Shown: positions 1 to 8,532 of the stretch, in pieces
Position numbering within the stretch: position 1 is the first letter of the stretch
Layout: each line of letters starts with the position of its first letter
NCBI RefSeq assembly: GCF_007830125.1
Contig: NZ_VLLG01000003.1
Location: 672,247 to 736,246 of the forward strand
DNA length: 64,000 nucleotides
Reading direction: 5' to 3'
Source: Chitinophaga japonensis
Lineage (GTDB): Bacteria; Bacteroidota; Bacteroidia; Chitinophagales; Chitinophagaceae
The notes under the pieces: model-generated
Told to the model about the DNA's origin: nothing
The model's input: the letters and a program-made list of their open reading frames with translations, nothing else
Databases searched by the model: none
Position numbers and translations under genes: made by a program

Positions 1-834
1 CCGTCCAACTCGCCGGAGCAGGGCGGACTGGTGGCCGGCCCTACCATGGATCACCAACTGATCCGCGACCTGTTCAAAAACTGCATTGCCGCATCTGAAA
101 TACTGAAAACAGATGCCTCCTTCCGCAAAACCCTGCAAGAAATGTATCCGCAGATAGCGCCGAACCAGGTTGGCAGGCACGGGCAACTGCAGGAATGGAT
201 GCAGGATGTGGACGATCCCAACAACCGCCACCGGCATGTGTCCCATTTATGGGGCGTATTCCCCGGCTCGGATATTACCTGGGACCAGTCGCCGGACCTG
301 ATGAAAGCCGCGCGCCAGTCGCTGCTGTACAGGGGCGATGGCGGCACCGGCTGGAGCCTGGCCTGGAAGATCAACCTGTGGGCCCGTTTCAAAGATGGCA
401 ATCATGCCCTGCTCATGATCAACAAACTGCTGGCGCCCGCGGAAGAACCTTCCGGCAAGGTGCACGGCGGTTCCTACACCAACCTGTTTGACGCACACCC
501 GCCTTTCCAGATAGACGGCAATTTTGGCGGCGCCTCCGGTATTGCGGAAGCGCTGCTGCAGAGTCATATGGGATACATTGACCTGCTGCCCGCCCTGCCG
601 GACGCCTGGGCTACCGGCGAGGTAAAAGGCATCTGCGCCCGGGGCGGCTTTGTGCTGGACCTGGATTGGCAGGAGGGTAAGCTGCAGCAGGTAACTGTCA
701 GGTCTGCTACCGGCGGCAATTGTGAGCTGCGCTACGGGCAGGAGAAGTTGCGGTTCATCGCGCAAAAAGGGAAAACCTACCAGGTAAACGCCGTGAACGG
801 GAAGTTGCACCTGCAGCCTCACGTTGTACGCTAA
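1..834 (+). CDS. Glycoside hydrolase family 95 (alpha-L-fucosidase / L-galactosidase type), C-terminal part
   Basis: The reading frame is open to the left window edge, so only the last ~277 residues are present. The sequence reads like the (alpha/alpha)6 barrel and C-terminal sandwich of GH95: GPTMDHQLIRDLF, RHRHVSHLWGVFPG, GGTGWSLAWKINLWAR and FQIDGNFGGASGIAEALLQS are family signatures. GH95 enzymes release alpha-L-fucose or alpha-L-galactose from plant or animal glycans, normally after export to the periplasm. The next gene starts 10 bases on, so it is probably co-transcribed with the DUF1080 gene. The N-terminus, signal peptide and part of the catalytic domain lie outside the window, so fucosidase and L-galactosidase cannot be told apart. 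Confidence 0.9.
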   Translation, partial: PSNSPEQGGLVAGPTMDHQLIRDLFKNCIAASEILKTDASFRKTLQEMYPQIAPNQVGRHGQLQEWMQDVDDPNNRHRHVSHLWGVFPGSDITWDQSPDLMKAARQSLLYRGDGGTGWSLAWKINLWARFKDGNHALLMINKLLAPAEEPSGKVHGGSYTNLFDAHPPFQIDGNFGGASGIAEALLQSHMGYIDLLPALPDAWATGEVKGICARGGFVLDLDWQEGKLQQVTVRSATGGNCELRYGQEKLRFIAQKGKTYQVNAVNGKLHLQPHVVR

Positions 835-844
835 ACGATTATAA

Positions 845-1588
845 ATGAAGTCAGCCAATTGCTTTTTTATCCTGCTCCTGCTGCTGGCTGCCCCGGCTAT
901 GGCGCAGGAAATAAAACCATCAGCTACTGAAGACTGGTCTTACAAGCCGCCGCTGGTTACGCCCGGTAAAAAAGGCCAGCCGCCTTCAGACGCCATTATA
1001 TTGTTTACAGGGAAAAAAGACCTTGCTAAATGGGAGCACCCGGACAGCAGCGCGGTTACCTGGAAGGTAAAGGGCCGCCGGCTGACGGTAGTGCCTAAAG
1101 CAAAGGACATCCGCACCAAACAGGCTTTTGGCAGCATGCAACTGCACATTGAATGGAAAACTCCTGATCCGCAGGAAGATCATGGCAACAGTATGGGCAA
1201 CAGCGGCGTGCTGTTCATGGGCCTGTACGAGCTGCAGATATATGAAAGCTACCAGTATGCCCGGCGTATCTATTACAACGGGCAGGCCGGCAGTATCTAC
1301 AAGCAATATGCGCCGCTGGTGAATGCCTGCCTGCCGCCAAAGACCTGGCAAACTTATGACGTGGTGTTTGAAGCCCCGGTGTTCAACCCGGACCGCTCCC
1401 TGAAAACACCGGCCTATATTACCGTTTTCCATAACGGCGTGCTGATACAAAACCATGTGCCCATCAAGGGCCCCATGGTGTATGCCGGTTACCCCGAATA
1501 TCAATACCATGCAGACAAGCTGCCGCTGGTGCTGCAGGAGCACAACAGCCGGGTAAGCTTTCGCAACATCTGGGCCCGGGAATTATGA
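845..1588 (+). CDS. Secreted DUF1080 (3-keto-disaccharide hydrolase-like) protein
   Basis: A 247-residue protein with a clear signal peptide (hydrophobic FILLLLLAAPAMAQ, cleavage after about residue 21). The mature part is a single concanavalin-like DUF1080 domain: ILFTGKKDLAKWEH near the start, the SGVLFMGLYELQIYESY strand pair in the middle, and a terminal VSFRNIWARE strand, all typical of the family. DUF1080 proteins are found with sugar-degrading enzymes, and some members hydrolyse 3-keto-glucosides; that function is not proven here. Its position 10 bases after the GH95 gene suggests a joint role in glycan breakdown. Confidence 0.85.
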   Translation: MKSANCFFILLLLLAAPAMAQEIKPSATEDWSYKPPLVTPGKKGQPPSDAIILFTGKKDLAKWEHPDSSAVTWKVKGRRLTVVPKAKDIRTKQAFGSMQLHIEWKTPDPQEDHGNSMGNSGVLFMGLYELQIYESYQYARRIYYNGQAGSIYKQYAPLVNACLPPKTWQTYDVVFEAPVFNPDRSLKTPAYITVFHNGVLIQNHVPIKGPMVYAGYPEYQYHADKLPLVLQEHNSRVSFRNIWAREL

Positions 1589-1653
1589 CAGTATAGGACA
1601 GTTGGCTGCGCTCCATTGATTAAATTCCACTATTCCCACATAATGCTACGCCC

Positions 1654-2202
1654 GTGGAAGATCAACTTTGGAGCGCCATAAGGAACAATGACCAGGCAGC
1701 TTTTACCGCCGTGTACAAGGCCTGCTACCAGTTGCTGTTTGCAGACGGGTTCCGCCGCTGTGCCGATAAAGATCTGGTAAAGGACTGTATCCATGAGCTG
1801 TTCCTGGAGATATGGCATAGCCGTCAGCAACTGCCGCCGGTGGAGCATGTGGCCGCCTACCTCAAAACCCGCCTCAAAAGAAAAATATGGAAGGAAGCGG
1901 AAAAGCTGCAGCGGCACCCTACCGTAGCTGACCCGGAAACCCGGGTAAAGGAAATGGAATATCCTTACGAGGAATTGCTGATCCGCCTGCAGTCAAAACA
2001 GGAGATAGCGGAAAAGGTGCGACGGGCCATGCAGCAGCTTACGCAGCGCCAGGTAGAGATCATCCGCATGAAATTTTTTGAGAACCGCAGCTACGAAGAA
2101 ATATCCAGGCTCACCACTACTACCACCCGTACCGTTTATAACCAGGTGTATGACTCCCTGAAGATCCTGCGTAAATACCTGAAGCTGCTCTTTATCATTT
2201 AA
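1654..2202 (+). CDS. ECF-type RNA polymerase sigma factor
   Basis: A 182-residue sigma-70 family protein. Region 2 lies at about residues 10-80 (DLVKDCIHELFLEIW is the core-binding helix) and region 4 at about 120-175 (LTQRQVEIIRMKFFENRSYEEISRLT is the helix-turn-helix). The start is GTG: no ATG lies in frame near it. It is followed by a FecR-type anti-sigma factor and a SusC receptor with an STN domain, the classic trans-envelope trio in Bacteroidota: the receptor senses a glycan, FecR relays the signal, and the sigma factor transcribes the susCD operon. Confidence in family is high; the target promoter is inferred from position. Confidence 0.92.
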   Translation: MEDQLWSAIRNNDQAAFTAVYKACYQLLFADGFRRCADKDLVKDCIHELFLEIWHSRQQLPPVEHVAAYLKTRLKRKIWKEAEKLQRHPTVADPETRVKEMEYPYEELLIRLQSKQEIAEKVRRAMQQLTQRQVEIIRMKFFENRSYEEISRLTTTTTRTVYNQVYDSLKILRKYLKLLFII

Positions 2203-2298
2203 TTACCAGTTAATTAAGCATAACTCCAAAATTTTTATAAGTATTTCATAGTAAAAATGGGCATTACGGCGGCACTTAGTATTATACAACGGCGCTGT

Positions 2299-3432
2299 AT
2301 GGACTACTCATTATATGAACCGGAAGATTTTGCGGCCAATGAATCCTACCTGCGGTACTACTTTAAGCTGGACCCGGTAGACGTGTTCTTCTGGCAGAAC
2401 TGGATCCGCAATCATCCTGAAAAGCTGGATGTGATCATCAGCGCGGATCAACTGATCAGTTTTGCTGCCCTGCAGTTGCCGGAAGAGGAGTTTCAGCAGG
2501 AAATGGAGCGCCTGCAGCAGGCCTTGTCAGCCGGGGAGGAACAGGAAGCCGTTGCGCCCGTGCGCACCACGCAAAGCCGCCTCACACGGCTGTTTGCCGC
2601 AGCCGGTATCCTGCTGGGCGTACTGCTCGCAACAGGGCTGTTCTTTCATAGCCGGTATTACCTTTCAAAGCAGGGGCCGGCAAAACTGGCCGCCGCAGAT
2701 GCACTGCAGGAAAAGGAGAACAGGGGTACCGCTCCGCTGAAGATACAATTGGCGGACAATAGCATCGTTACCCTGCAGCAGGGCGCGCGGCTGTTATATC
2801 CCCGCCGGTTTACGCCCGGTAAAAGAGAGGTTTACCTGCAGGGGGAAGCCTTCTTTGAGGTCAGCCACGATCCCGACCGTCCTTTTTATGTGTACTATAA
2901 TAACCTGGTCACGCATGTGCTGGGCACCAGCTTTAATATCCGCGCAGACCAACGGAAAAAGCAGGTGGAAGTAACGGTGCGCAGCGGCAAAGTGGAGGTG
3001 TATGAGCAGGCGCCCGCCGGCAACCGGCAGCACGGCGCAGCCGGCAGCAATGGCGTGATACTTACGCCCAACCAGAAAGTGCTGTATTCCGAGGACAGCC
3101 GGCAGTTTGAAGCCCTGCTGGTAGAGCATCCCCTGCCCCTGGCAACAGCCCCGGCGCCTGATACGGCGCTTGTAAAAGATGCACCCGCAGCCGTTGCGGA
3201 GCGCTTTGTGTTCAACACGGCGCCGCTGCCAGAAGTGCTGCAGGCCTTTGAGCAGGTGTATGGGATAGAGATAGAAGTAGAGAATGAGCGCATCAATAAT
3301 TGTCATTTTTCGGGGGACATTTCCAATATGGATTTCAACGCAAGAATGGAGGTGATCTGCCAGGTATTGCATGCCACCTATGAGATCAGGGGAACAAAAA
3401 TATTGATCCGGGGCAACGGATGCTCCGTATAA
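2299..3432 (+). CDS. FecR-family anti-sigma factor with DUF4974 C-terminus
   Basis: About 377 residues from the ATG at 2299. An in-frame ATG at 2257 would add 14 poorly conserved residues, so the internal start is preferred. The N-terminal ~95 residues are cytoplasmic (sigma binding), followed by one membrane helix (LFAAAGILLGVLLATGLFF). The FecR domain follows (IQLADNSIVTLQQGARLLYP, then EVYLQGEAFFEVSHDP and THVLGTSFNIRA), and the C-terminal DUF4974 part (FNTAPLPEVLQAFEQVYGIEIEV) contacts the STN domain of the receptor. It probably holds the upstream ECF sigma factor until the SusC at 3563 is engaged. Confidence 0.92.
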   Translation: MDYSLYEPEDFAANESYLRYYFKLDPVDVFFWQNWIRNHPEKLDVIISADQLISFAALQLPEEEFQQEMERLQQALSAGEEQEAVAPVRTTQSRLTRLFAAAGILLGVLLATGLFFHSRYYLSKQGPAKLAAADALQEKENRGTAPLKIQLADNSIVTLQQGARLLYPRRFTPGKREVYLQGEAFFEVSHDPDRPFYVYYNNLVTHVLGTSFNIRADQRKKQVEVTVRSGKVEVYEQAPAGNRQHGAAGSNGVILTPNQKVLYSEDSRQFEALLVEHPLPLATAPAPDTALVKDAPAAVAERFVFNTAPLPEVLQAFEQVYGIEIEVENERINNCHFSGDISNMDFNARMEVICQVLHATYEIRGTKILIRGNGCSV

Positions 3433-3562
3433 GCAAGAAAATAAATTCCGTGTTATGAATAGATAGTTGATTACAACCAATTCCACCGGTGTGGCTATAC
3501 GCCGGCAGCGATGCGCACGCTGCCCACAGTATCCTTTTACTTAACGAACAAACTTTCATGTT

Positions 3563-6500
3563 ATGAAACTGCTGATCAGGATCACAGTGATACTATCCAC
3601 ATTGGTCATGTTTTTTGCCTGTTCCGTATATGCCGGGAGGGCAGCCACGCAGGACCTGCTGGATAAAAGGGTCACCATTACCGTACAATCAGCCGAAATA
3701 TCCGCCATTATCACCATGCTGCAGCGGCAAACGGGCATCCGTTTCCTGTACAGCCCGGAAGTGATACGCACCGACCGGAAAATGGCGCTTTCGGCCAATA
3801 ACGAAAAGCTGGGCGTATTGCTGGACAAAATGCTGAAGCCCATGGCCATTGGCTTTAAGGTGATAGAGGACCGCATACTGCTGTATGCGCTGGACACTGC
3901 CGCGCGCAGCCTCTCCCTCTTCCAGGAAAAGGTGGTCACCGGCACGGTGAGGGACGAACAGGGCAACCCCGTGCCGGGTGTAACAGTGGTGGTAAAAGGC
4001 AATGCCGCCAACGGCACGGTCACAAGCCCGGAAGGGAGATTCCGCTTGCAGGTGGCCGATAGCGCCGCCGTGCTGGTAGTGAGCTTTATCGGGTATGAAA
4101 CACAGGAGCTACCGGTATCCGGCAGAACGGCCATGGATATACGCTTAAAGACGGCCTCCCAATCCCTGCAGGACGTGATCGTGGTAGGCTATGGCAAGCA
4201 GACCCGGCGTAACGTGACCGGGGCCGTGTCCACTATCAAGGCGGAAGCCATCAAAGACCTGCCGGTAACCAGCGTGGACCAGAAGTTGACCGGGCAGGTG
4301 GCCGGCGTGCAGGTAATGCAGGTAACGGGCACGCCCGGCGGCAGCCCGGTGGTGCGCATCCGCGGCGCCGGCTCCATTGGCGCGGGCGATGATCCGCTGT
4401 ATGTGATAGACGGCTTTCCCATCACGACCAATTACAATAGGTACTCCAACCCGCTCAGCCTGTTCAGTCCCAATGACATTGAATCCATTACGGTGCTGAA
4501 GGATGCCGCGGCTGCAGCCATCTACGGTTCCAGGGGCGCCAACGGCGTGATACTGATCACCACCAAAAAAGCAAAGGCCGGAGCCTCCCGCCTGGAAGTG
4601 GACGTATACACCGGCATACAGCAGGAGTACAAGCGGAACCGCGTAAAGATGATGACCGCCGCGGAATATGCGCAATGGCGCACCGAGCACCGGCAGGACA
4701 TGGCGGCCTTTACCGGCCAGCCCTTTGACCCTGCATCCGTGCCGGCGGAATACCGCAACCCCGATTCCCTGGGCGCCGGCACCAACTGGTACGACGCCAT
4801 GACACGGGCTGCGCCTATACAGAGCTACAACCTTACCTGGAGCAAAGGCACGGAAGACCTGCGCGTACTGCTGTCCGGCGGTTATTTTAACCAGCAGGGT
4901 ATCGTACGCAACACCGCTTTCCAGCGCTATTCCTTCCGCGCCAACATTGAGGGGAACGTAAGGAAGAACATCCTGGTGGGATTGAACTTTTCGCCTACCT
5001 ACAACATCCGCAACCTGGGCGAAACAGAAGGTCACTTTAACAGCGCCATTCTCACGCAGGCGTTGCTCAACAGCCCCCTGCCGCCGGTAAGGCAGCCGGA
5101 CGGCTCCTTTACGCCCACGGTATCTTCGCCGGATGCCTTTGCCAACGCCAACCCGGTGAACATGCTGGAGAACACCACCAACAAGGTGAACAGCGTGCGT
5201 GCGCTCACCAACGTATATGCGGACTGGGAGATCATTCCCGGCCTGCATTTCAAATCCAGCCTCAATATTGACTACAGCAACGACAAGCAGAATATTTTTG
5301 TGCCTTCCTATGTGGGCGGCTTCCGCAGTCCGCCGCCGCAGCCCGCTACCGGCGCGTATAATACCACCAACCTGCTCAACCTGTTGAACGAGAATACGCT
5401 GACCTGGGACAAGCAATGGGGCGCGCACAACTTCTCCCTGCTGCTGGGATATACCGCCCAGCAGGAGAGAGCGGAGTACGGCAATTTCAACGGCTCCCAG
5501 TACCCGGACGATAATGTACGCACCCTGAATGCCGCCGCCGTTATTACCGGGCAAACCACCGTGCAGGAATGGCGGCAACTGTCCTACCTGGGCCGCATCA
5601 ATTACGAATTCAAGGACCGCTACCTGGCCAGCCTGGTGTTCCGCCGCGACGGATCCTCCCGTTTTGGCGCCAACAACCGCTGGGGCAATTTTCCTTCCGC
5701 ATCGCTTGGATGGCGTATTTCGGAAGAACCGTTCTTCCCGGCCACCGGCCTTATCGACGATCTGAAACTAAGGGGCAGCTATGGCCTGGCCGGTAACAAC
5801 AATATCGGCAACTACACCTACCTGCCCGGGGTGGTGATAGACAACGGCGGCAATTTTCTCAATAACACCAACTATGTATTCGGCAGCGGGCTGGCCAGCG
5901 GCATCCGGGTGAATGCGCTTGCCAACCCGGACCTGGGCTGGGAATCATCCCGGCAGATGGACATCGGCATTGACCTCTCGCTGTTAAAAGGCCGTATCTA
6001 TTTTATAGGGGAGTATTATGTACGCGATACCCGGGACATGCTGCAGACCATTGATGTGCCCAGCGTATCGGGCTTCCAGAGCGGTATTGCCAATATTGGC
6101 GAAGTACGTAACCATGGCTGGGAGTTTTCGCTCAGCACGCACAACTTCACCAAAGCGTTCCGCTGGAGCACCGATCTGAATATTTCGTTTAACCGGAACC
6201 GTATACAGAACCTGGGCAACAAGGCGCAGATCATATCCGGCAGCGAAAGCACCAATATTTCCGTAGTAGGTCAGCCCATGGGCCTGTTCTACGGCTACAT
6301 CTTTGAAGGTATTTTCCAGTCGCAGGAGGAAGTGGAGCGGTCGCCGCACCAGGCCGGCCAGGTAGCCGGCACCGTAAAGTACCGCGATGTGAATGGCGAC
6401 GGCAATATTACCAGCGCGGACAAGACCATCATGGGGAATCCTTACCCGGACTTTACCTGGGGCCTGACCAACCGCTTTAATTACCGCAACTTCGACCTGT

Positions 6501-6931
6501 CCATATTGATCAATGGCTCACAGGGCGCCAAGGTGCTGGACCTGTACAAAAGGTTCACCACCAACCTGGACGGTGTGTTCAATGTGGAAGCCGATGTAAA
6601 GCACCGCTGGCGCTCGCCGGAGCAGCCGGGCAACGGGCTGCTGCCCACCACGGTGGCCAGTACGCCGCTGGCGCGGGAGATCAACTCCCTTTGGGTAAAG
6701 GACGCCTCCTACGTGGCGATCCGCAATGTGACACTGGGCTACAGTTTCAAACTGAAGGCGGTGAACAATGTAAGAGTGTATTTCAGCGCGCAGAACGCCT
6801 GGATATTTTCTTCCTACCGCGGTAACCCGGAGGTGAATGTGAATGGCAGCAACTCCCTGGCGCCCGGCGTGAACTACACCGGCTACCCGGTGCCCGCCAC
6901 TTTTACGCTGGGAGCCAACCTGCAATTATAA
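3563..6931 (+). CDS. SusC/RagA-type TonB-dependent glycan transporter with STN signalling domain
   Basis: A 1122-residue outer-membrane receptor. After the signal peptide (residues ~1-25) come an STN domain (about 36-108), a carboxypeptidase-regulatory-like sandwich (about 124-197: VTGTVRDEQGNPVPGVTVVV), the plug (from about 203, VIVVGYGKQ; PLYVIDGFPI) and the barrel, which ends in the expected aromatic/hydrophobic strand. The STN domain marks it as a transducer able to signal to FecR, and the sigma/FecR pair stands directly upstream. It imports oligosaccharides together with the SusD lipoprotein encoded 103 bases downstream. The associated GH95 and GH106 genes suggest a fucose- and rhamnose-containing plant glycan such as a pectin side chain (inference). 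Confidence 0.95.
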   Translation: MKLLIRITVILSTLVMFFACSVYAGRAATQDLLDKRVTITVQSAEISAIITMLQRQTGIRFLYSPEVIRTDRKMALSANNEKLGVLLDKMLKPMAIGFKVIEDRILLYALDTAARSLSLFQEKVVTGTVRDEQGNPVPGVTVVVKGNAANGTVTSPEGRFRLQVADSAAVLVVSFIGYETQELPVSGRTAMDIRLKTASQSLQDVIVVGYGKQTRRNVTGAVSTIKAEAIKDLPVTSVDQKLTGQVAGVQVMQVTGTPGGSPVVRIRGAGSIGAGDDPLYVIDGFPITTNYNRYSNPLSLFSPNDIESITVLKDAAAAAIYGSRGANGVILITTKKAKAGASRLEVDVYTGIQQEYKRNRVKMMTAAEYAQWRTEHRQDMAAFTGQPFDPASVPAEYRNPDSLGAGTNWYDAMTRAAPIQSYNLTWSKGTEDLRVLLSGGYFNQQGIVRNTAFQRYSFRANIEGNVRKNILVGLNFSPTYNIRNLGETEGHFNSAILTQALLNSPLPPVRQPDGSFTPTVSSPDAFANANPVNMLENTTNKVNSVRALTNVYADWEIIPGLHFKSSLNIDYSNDKQNIFVPSYVGGFRSPPPQPATGAYNTTNLLNLLNENTLTWDKQWGAHNFSLLLGYTAQQERAEYGNFNGSQYPDDNVRTLNAAAVITGQTTVQEWRQLSYLGRINYEFKDRYLASLVFRRDGSSRFGANNRWGNFPSASLGWRISEEPFFPATGLIDDLKLRGSYGLAGNNNIGNYTYLPGVVIDNGGNFLNNTNYVFGSGLASGIRVNALANPDLGWESSRQMDIGIDLSLLKGRIYFIGEYYVRDTRDMLQTIDVPSVSGFQSGIANIGEVRNHGWEFSLSTHNFTKAFRWSTDLNISFNRNRIQNLGNKAQIISGSESTNISVVGQPMGLFYGYIFEGIFQSQEEVERSPHQAGQVAGTVKYRDVNGDGNITSADKTIMGNPYPDFTWGLTNRFNYRNFDLSILINGSQGAKVLDLYKRFTTNLDGVFNVEADVKHRWRSPEQPGNGLLPTTVASTPLAREINSLWVKDASYVAIRNVTLGYSFKLKAVNNVRVYFSAQNAWIFSSYRGNPEVNVNGSNSLAPGVNYTGYPVPATFTLGANLQL

Positions 6932-7034
6932 CTACCAAAAAGTACGCAGATGCAACCGGCTACAGGCAACATTTATTTCACAAAAACCTGTTCCGGCCGG
7001 TTCCATCCGACCTTAAAAAATAAAAATTATTCGG

Positions 7035-8516
7035 ATGAAACAGTTCAGATACATATGGCCCATATGCCTGCTGCTCGCCGCCTGTGGCAAGAGCTTCCTG
7101 GATATTTCCCCGGAACATTTCCAGAATGAGGGCGACTATTTCAAAACGGCCGAGCAGTTTGAGCAGGCAGTGAACGGCGCCTACGGGCCCCTGCAGGGAC
7201 TGTACACCGGCAGCCACTGGGCGCTGACGGAAATGCGCTCGGACAATACTTCCTACCAGAAGAACACCGGCGACGCTTCCGGTTTCCCGAAAGAAGAGCT
7301 GGACGAGTTCCGCGAACAGGATGATAATAGCTATGTATACACGTATTTTAACTATTGCTATAACGGCATTTCCCGCTGCAATACCGTGCTGGACCACCTG
7401 GAGGGCGCCGCGATCGACGCGCAGGTGAAGCAGCAGGTGACGGGGCAGGCTGCTTTTTTGCGCGCTTTTTACTATTTTAACCTGGTGCGCTGCTTTGGGG
7501 ACATTCCCCTGGTAACGCACGAAGTGACCTCCACTACCGGCGCTTTCAGCATTGCAGAACGCCGGCCGGCAGCGGATATCTATACACAGATCATGACAGA
7601 CGTGCAGACAGCCATTGATAACCTGCCGGATACCTGGACCGATGCAGCAGACAAAGGGAGAGCAGTAAAGGCCGCCGCACAGACCCTGCTGGCGGACGTG
7701 CACCTGACGCTGAAACAGTATGACCAGGCCATACCCCTGTTGCGGGCCGTGATGCAGTCCCCTGCCGGGTATGACCTGCTGCCGGACTATGCCGCTTTGT
7801 ATACATTGGCCAACAAGAACAGCAGGGAATCTGTTTTCGAGATCCAGTACATGGAAGGCTCCTCGAATGAATACAGCGATTTTATCTACCAGTTTGCGCC
7901 GTACAATGCCGGTACTGCTGTTACCGGTTTTGGACTGTATGCCGGCTCCGGTTCCGGCTGGAATATTCCCACGCAGGACATGCTGGACGCCTACGAAGCA
8001 GGCGATGAGCGGCAGGCGGCCTCCATCAGCCTGTCATTCACCGATCCCAATACGGGCCAGGTGGTGCCCTATGTGATCAAGTACAATACGCCGCATGCCC
8101 TGCGTTACCAGACTGCCAGCAACTTCCCGGTATACCGCTTTGCAGATGTGCTGCTGATGCTGGCCGAGTGCCTGAATGAGGCCGGTTTCGCAGCCAACGG
8201 GGAAGCTTACACGCTACTGAACCGGGTGCGGCAGCGGGCCGGGCTGCAGCCTAAAACGGCCGGTAACCCGGACCCTGCGCTGGACCTCAGCACACAGGAG
8301 GCATTCCGGCAGGCGGTATGGCAGGAGCGCAGGGTGGAGCTGGCCTTTGAGAACCATCGCTGGTTTGACCTGCTGCGCACCGGCCGGGCGGAAACCCTGA
8401 TGCAGGCGCACGCAACAGAGGAGAAAAGTTTAAAGAGCTACCTGGTGCCCGCTGCCTACAGCAGCATCCGGCTCACTTACCAGTACCCGAGAAGGGAAGT
8501 GCAATTGACTAATTAA
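7035..8516 (+). CDS. SusD/RagB-family glycan-binding lipoprotein
   Basis: A 493-residue lipoprotein: a short signal with lipobox LLAAC (Cys at about residue 17). The helical TPR-like SusD fold is visible in FLRAFYYFNLVRCFGDIPLV and the C-terminal RRVELAFENHRWFDLLRTG motif, both hallmarks of the family. SusD proteins sit as a lid on the partner SusC barrel at the cell surface and capture oligosaccharides. The gene follows its susC by about 100 bases on the same strand and is followed 16 bases later by the GH106 gene, so all three are likely one transcript. Confidence 0.95.
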   Translation: MKQFRYIWPICLLLAACGKSFLDISPEHFQNEGDYFKTAEQFEQAVNGAYGPLQGLYTGSHWALTEMRSDNTSYQKNTGDASGFPKEELDEFREQDDNSYVYTYFNYCYNGISRCNTVLDHLEGAAIDAQVKQQVTGQAAFLRAFYYFNLVRCFGDIPLVTHEVTSTTGAFSIAERRPAADIYTQIMTDVQTAIDNLPDTWTDAADKGRAVKAAAQTLLADVHLTLKQYDQAIPLLRAVMQSPAGYDLLPDYAALYTLANKNSRESVFEIQYMEGSSNEYSDFIYQFAPYNAGTAVTGFGLYAGSGSGWNIPTQDMLDAYEAGDERQAASISLSFTDPNTGQVVPYVIKYNTPHALRYQTASNFPVYRFADVLLMLAECLNEAGFAANGEAYTLLNRVRQRAGLQPKTAGNPDPALDLSTQEAFRQAVWQERRVELAFENHRWFDLLRTGRAETLMQAHATEEKSLKSYLVPAAYSSIRLTYQYPRREVQLTN

Positions 8517-8532
8517 GACAGCAACAATAAGC

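Noticed and set aside
4145..5578. Long antisense open frame opposite susC
   Set aside because: It is a shadow of the biased codon use of the real gene, and several such frames lie opposite the other large genes.
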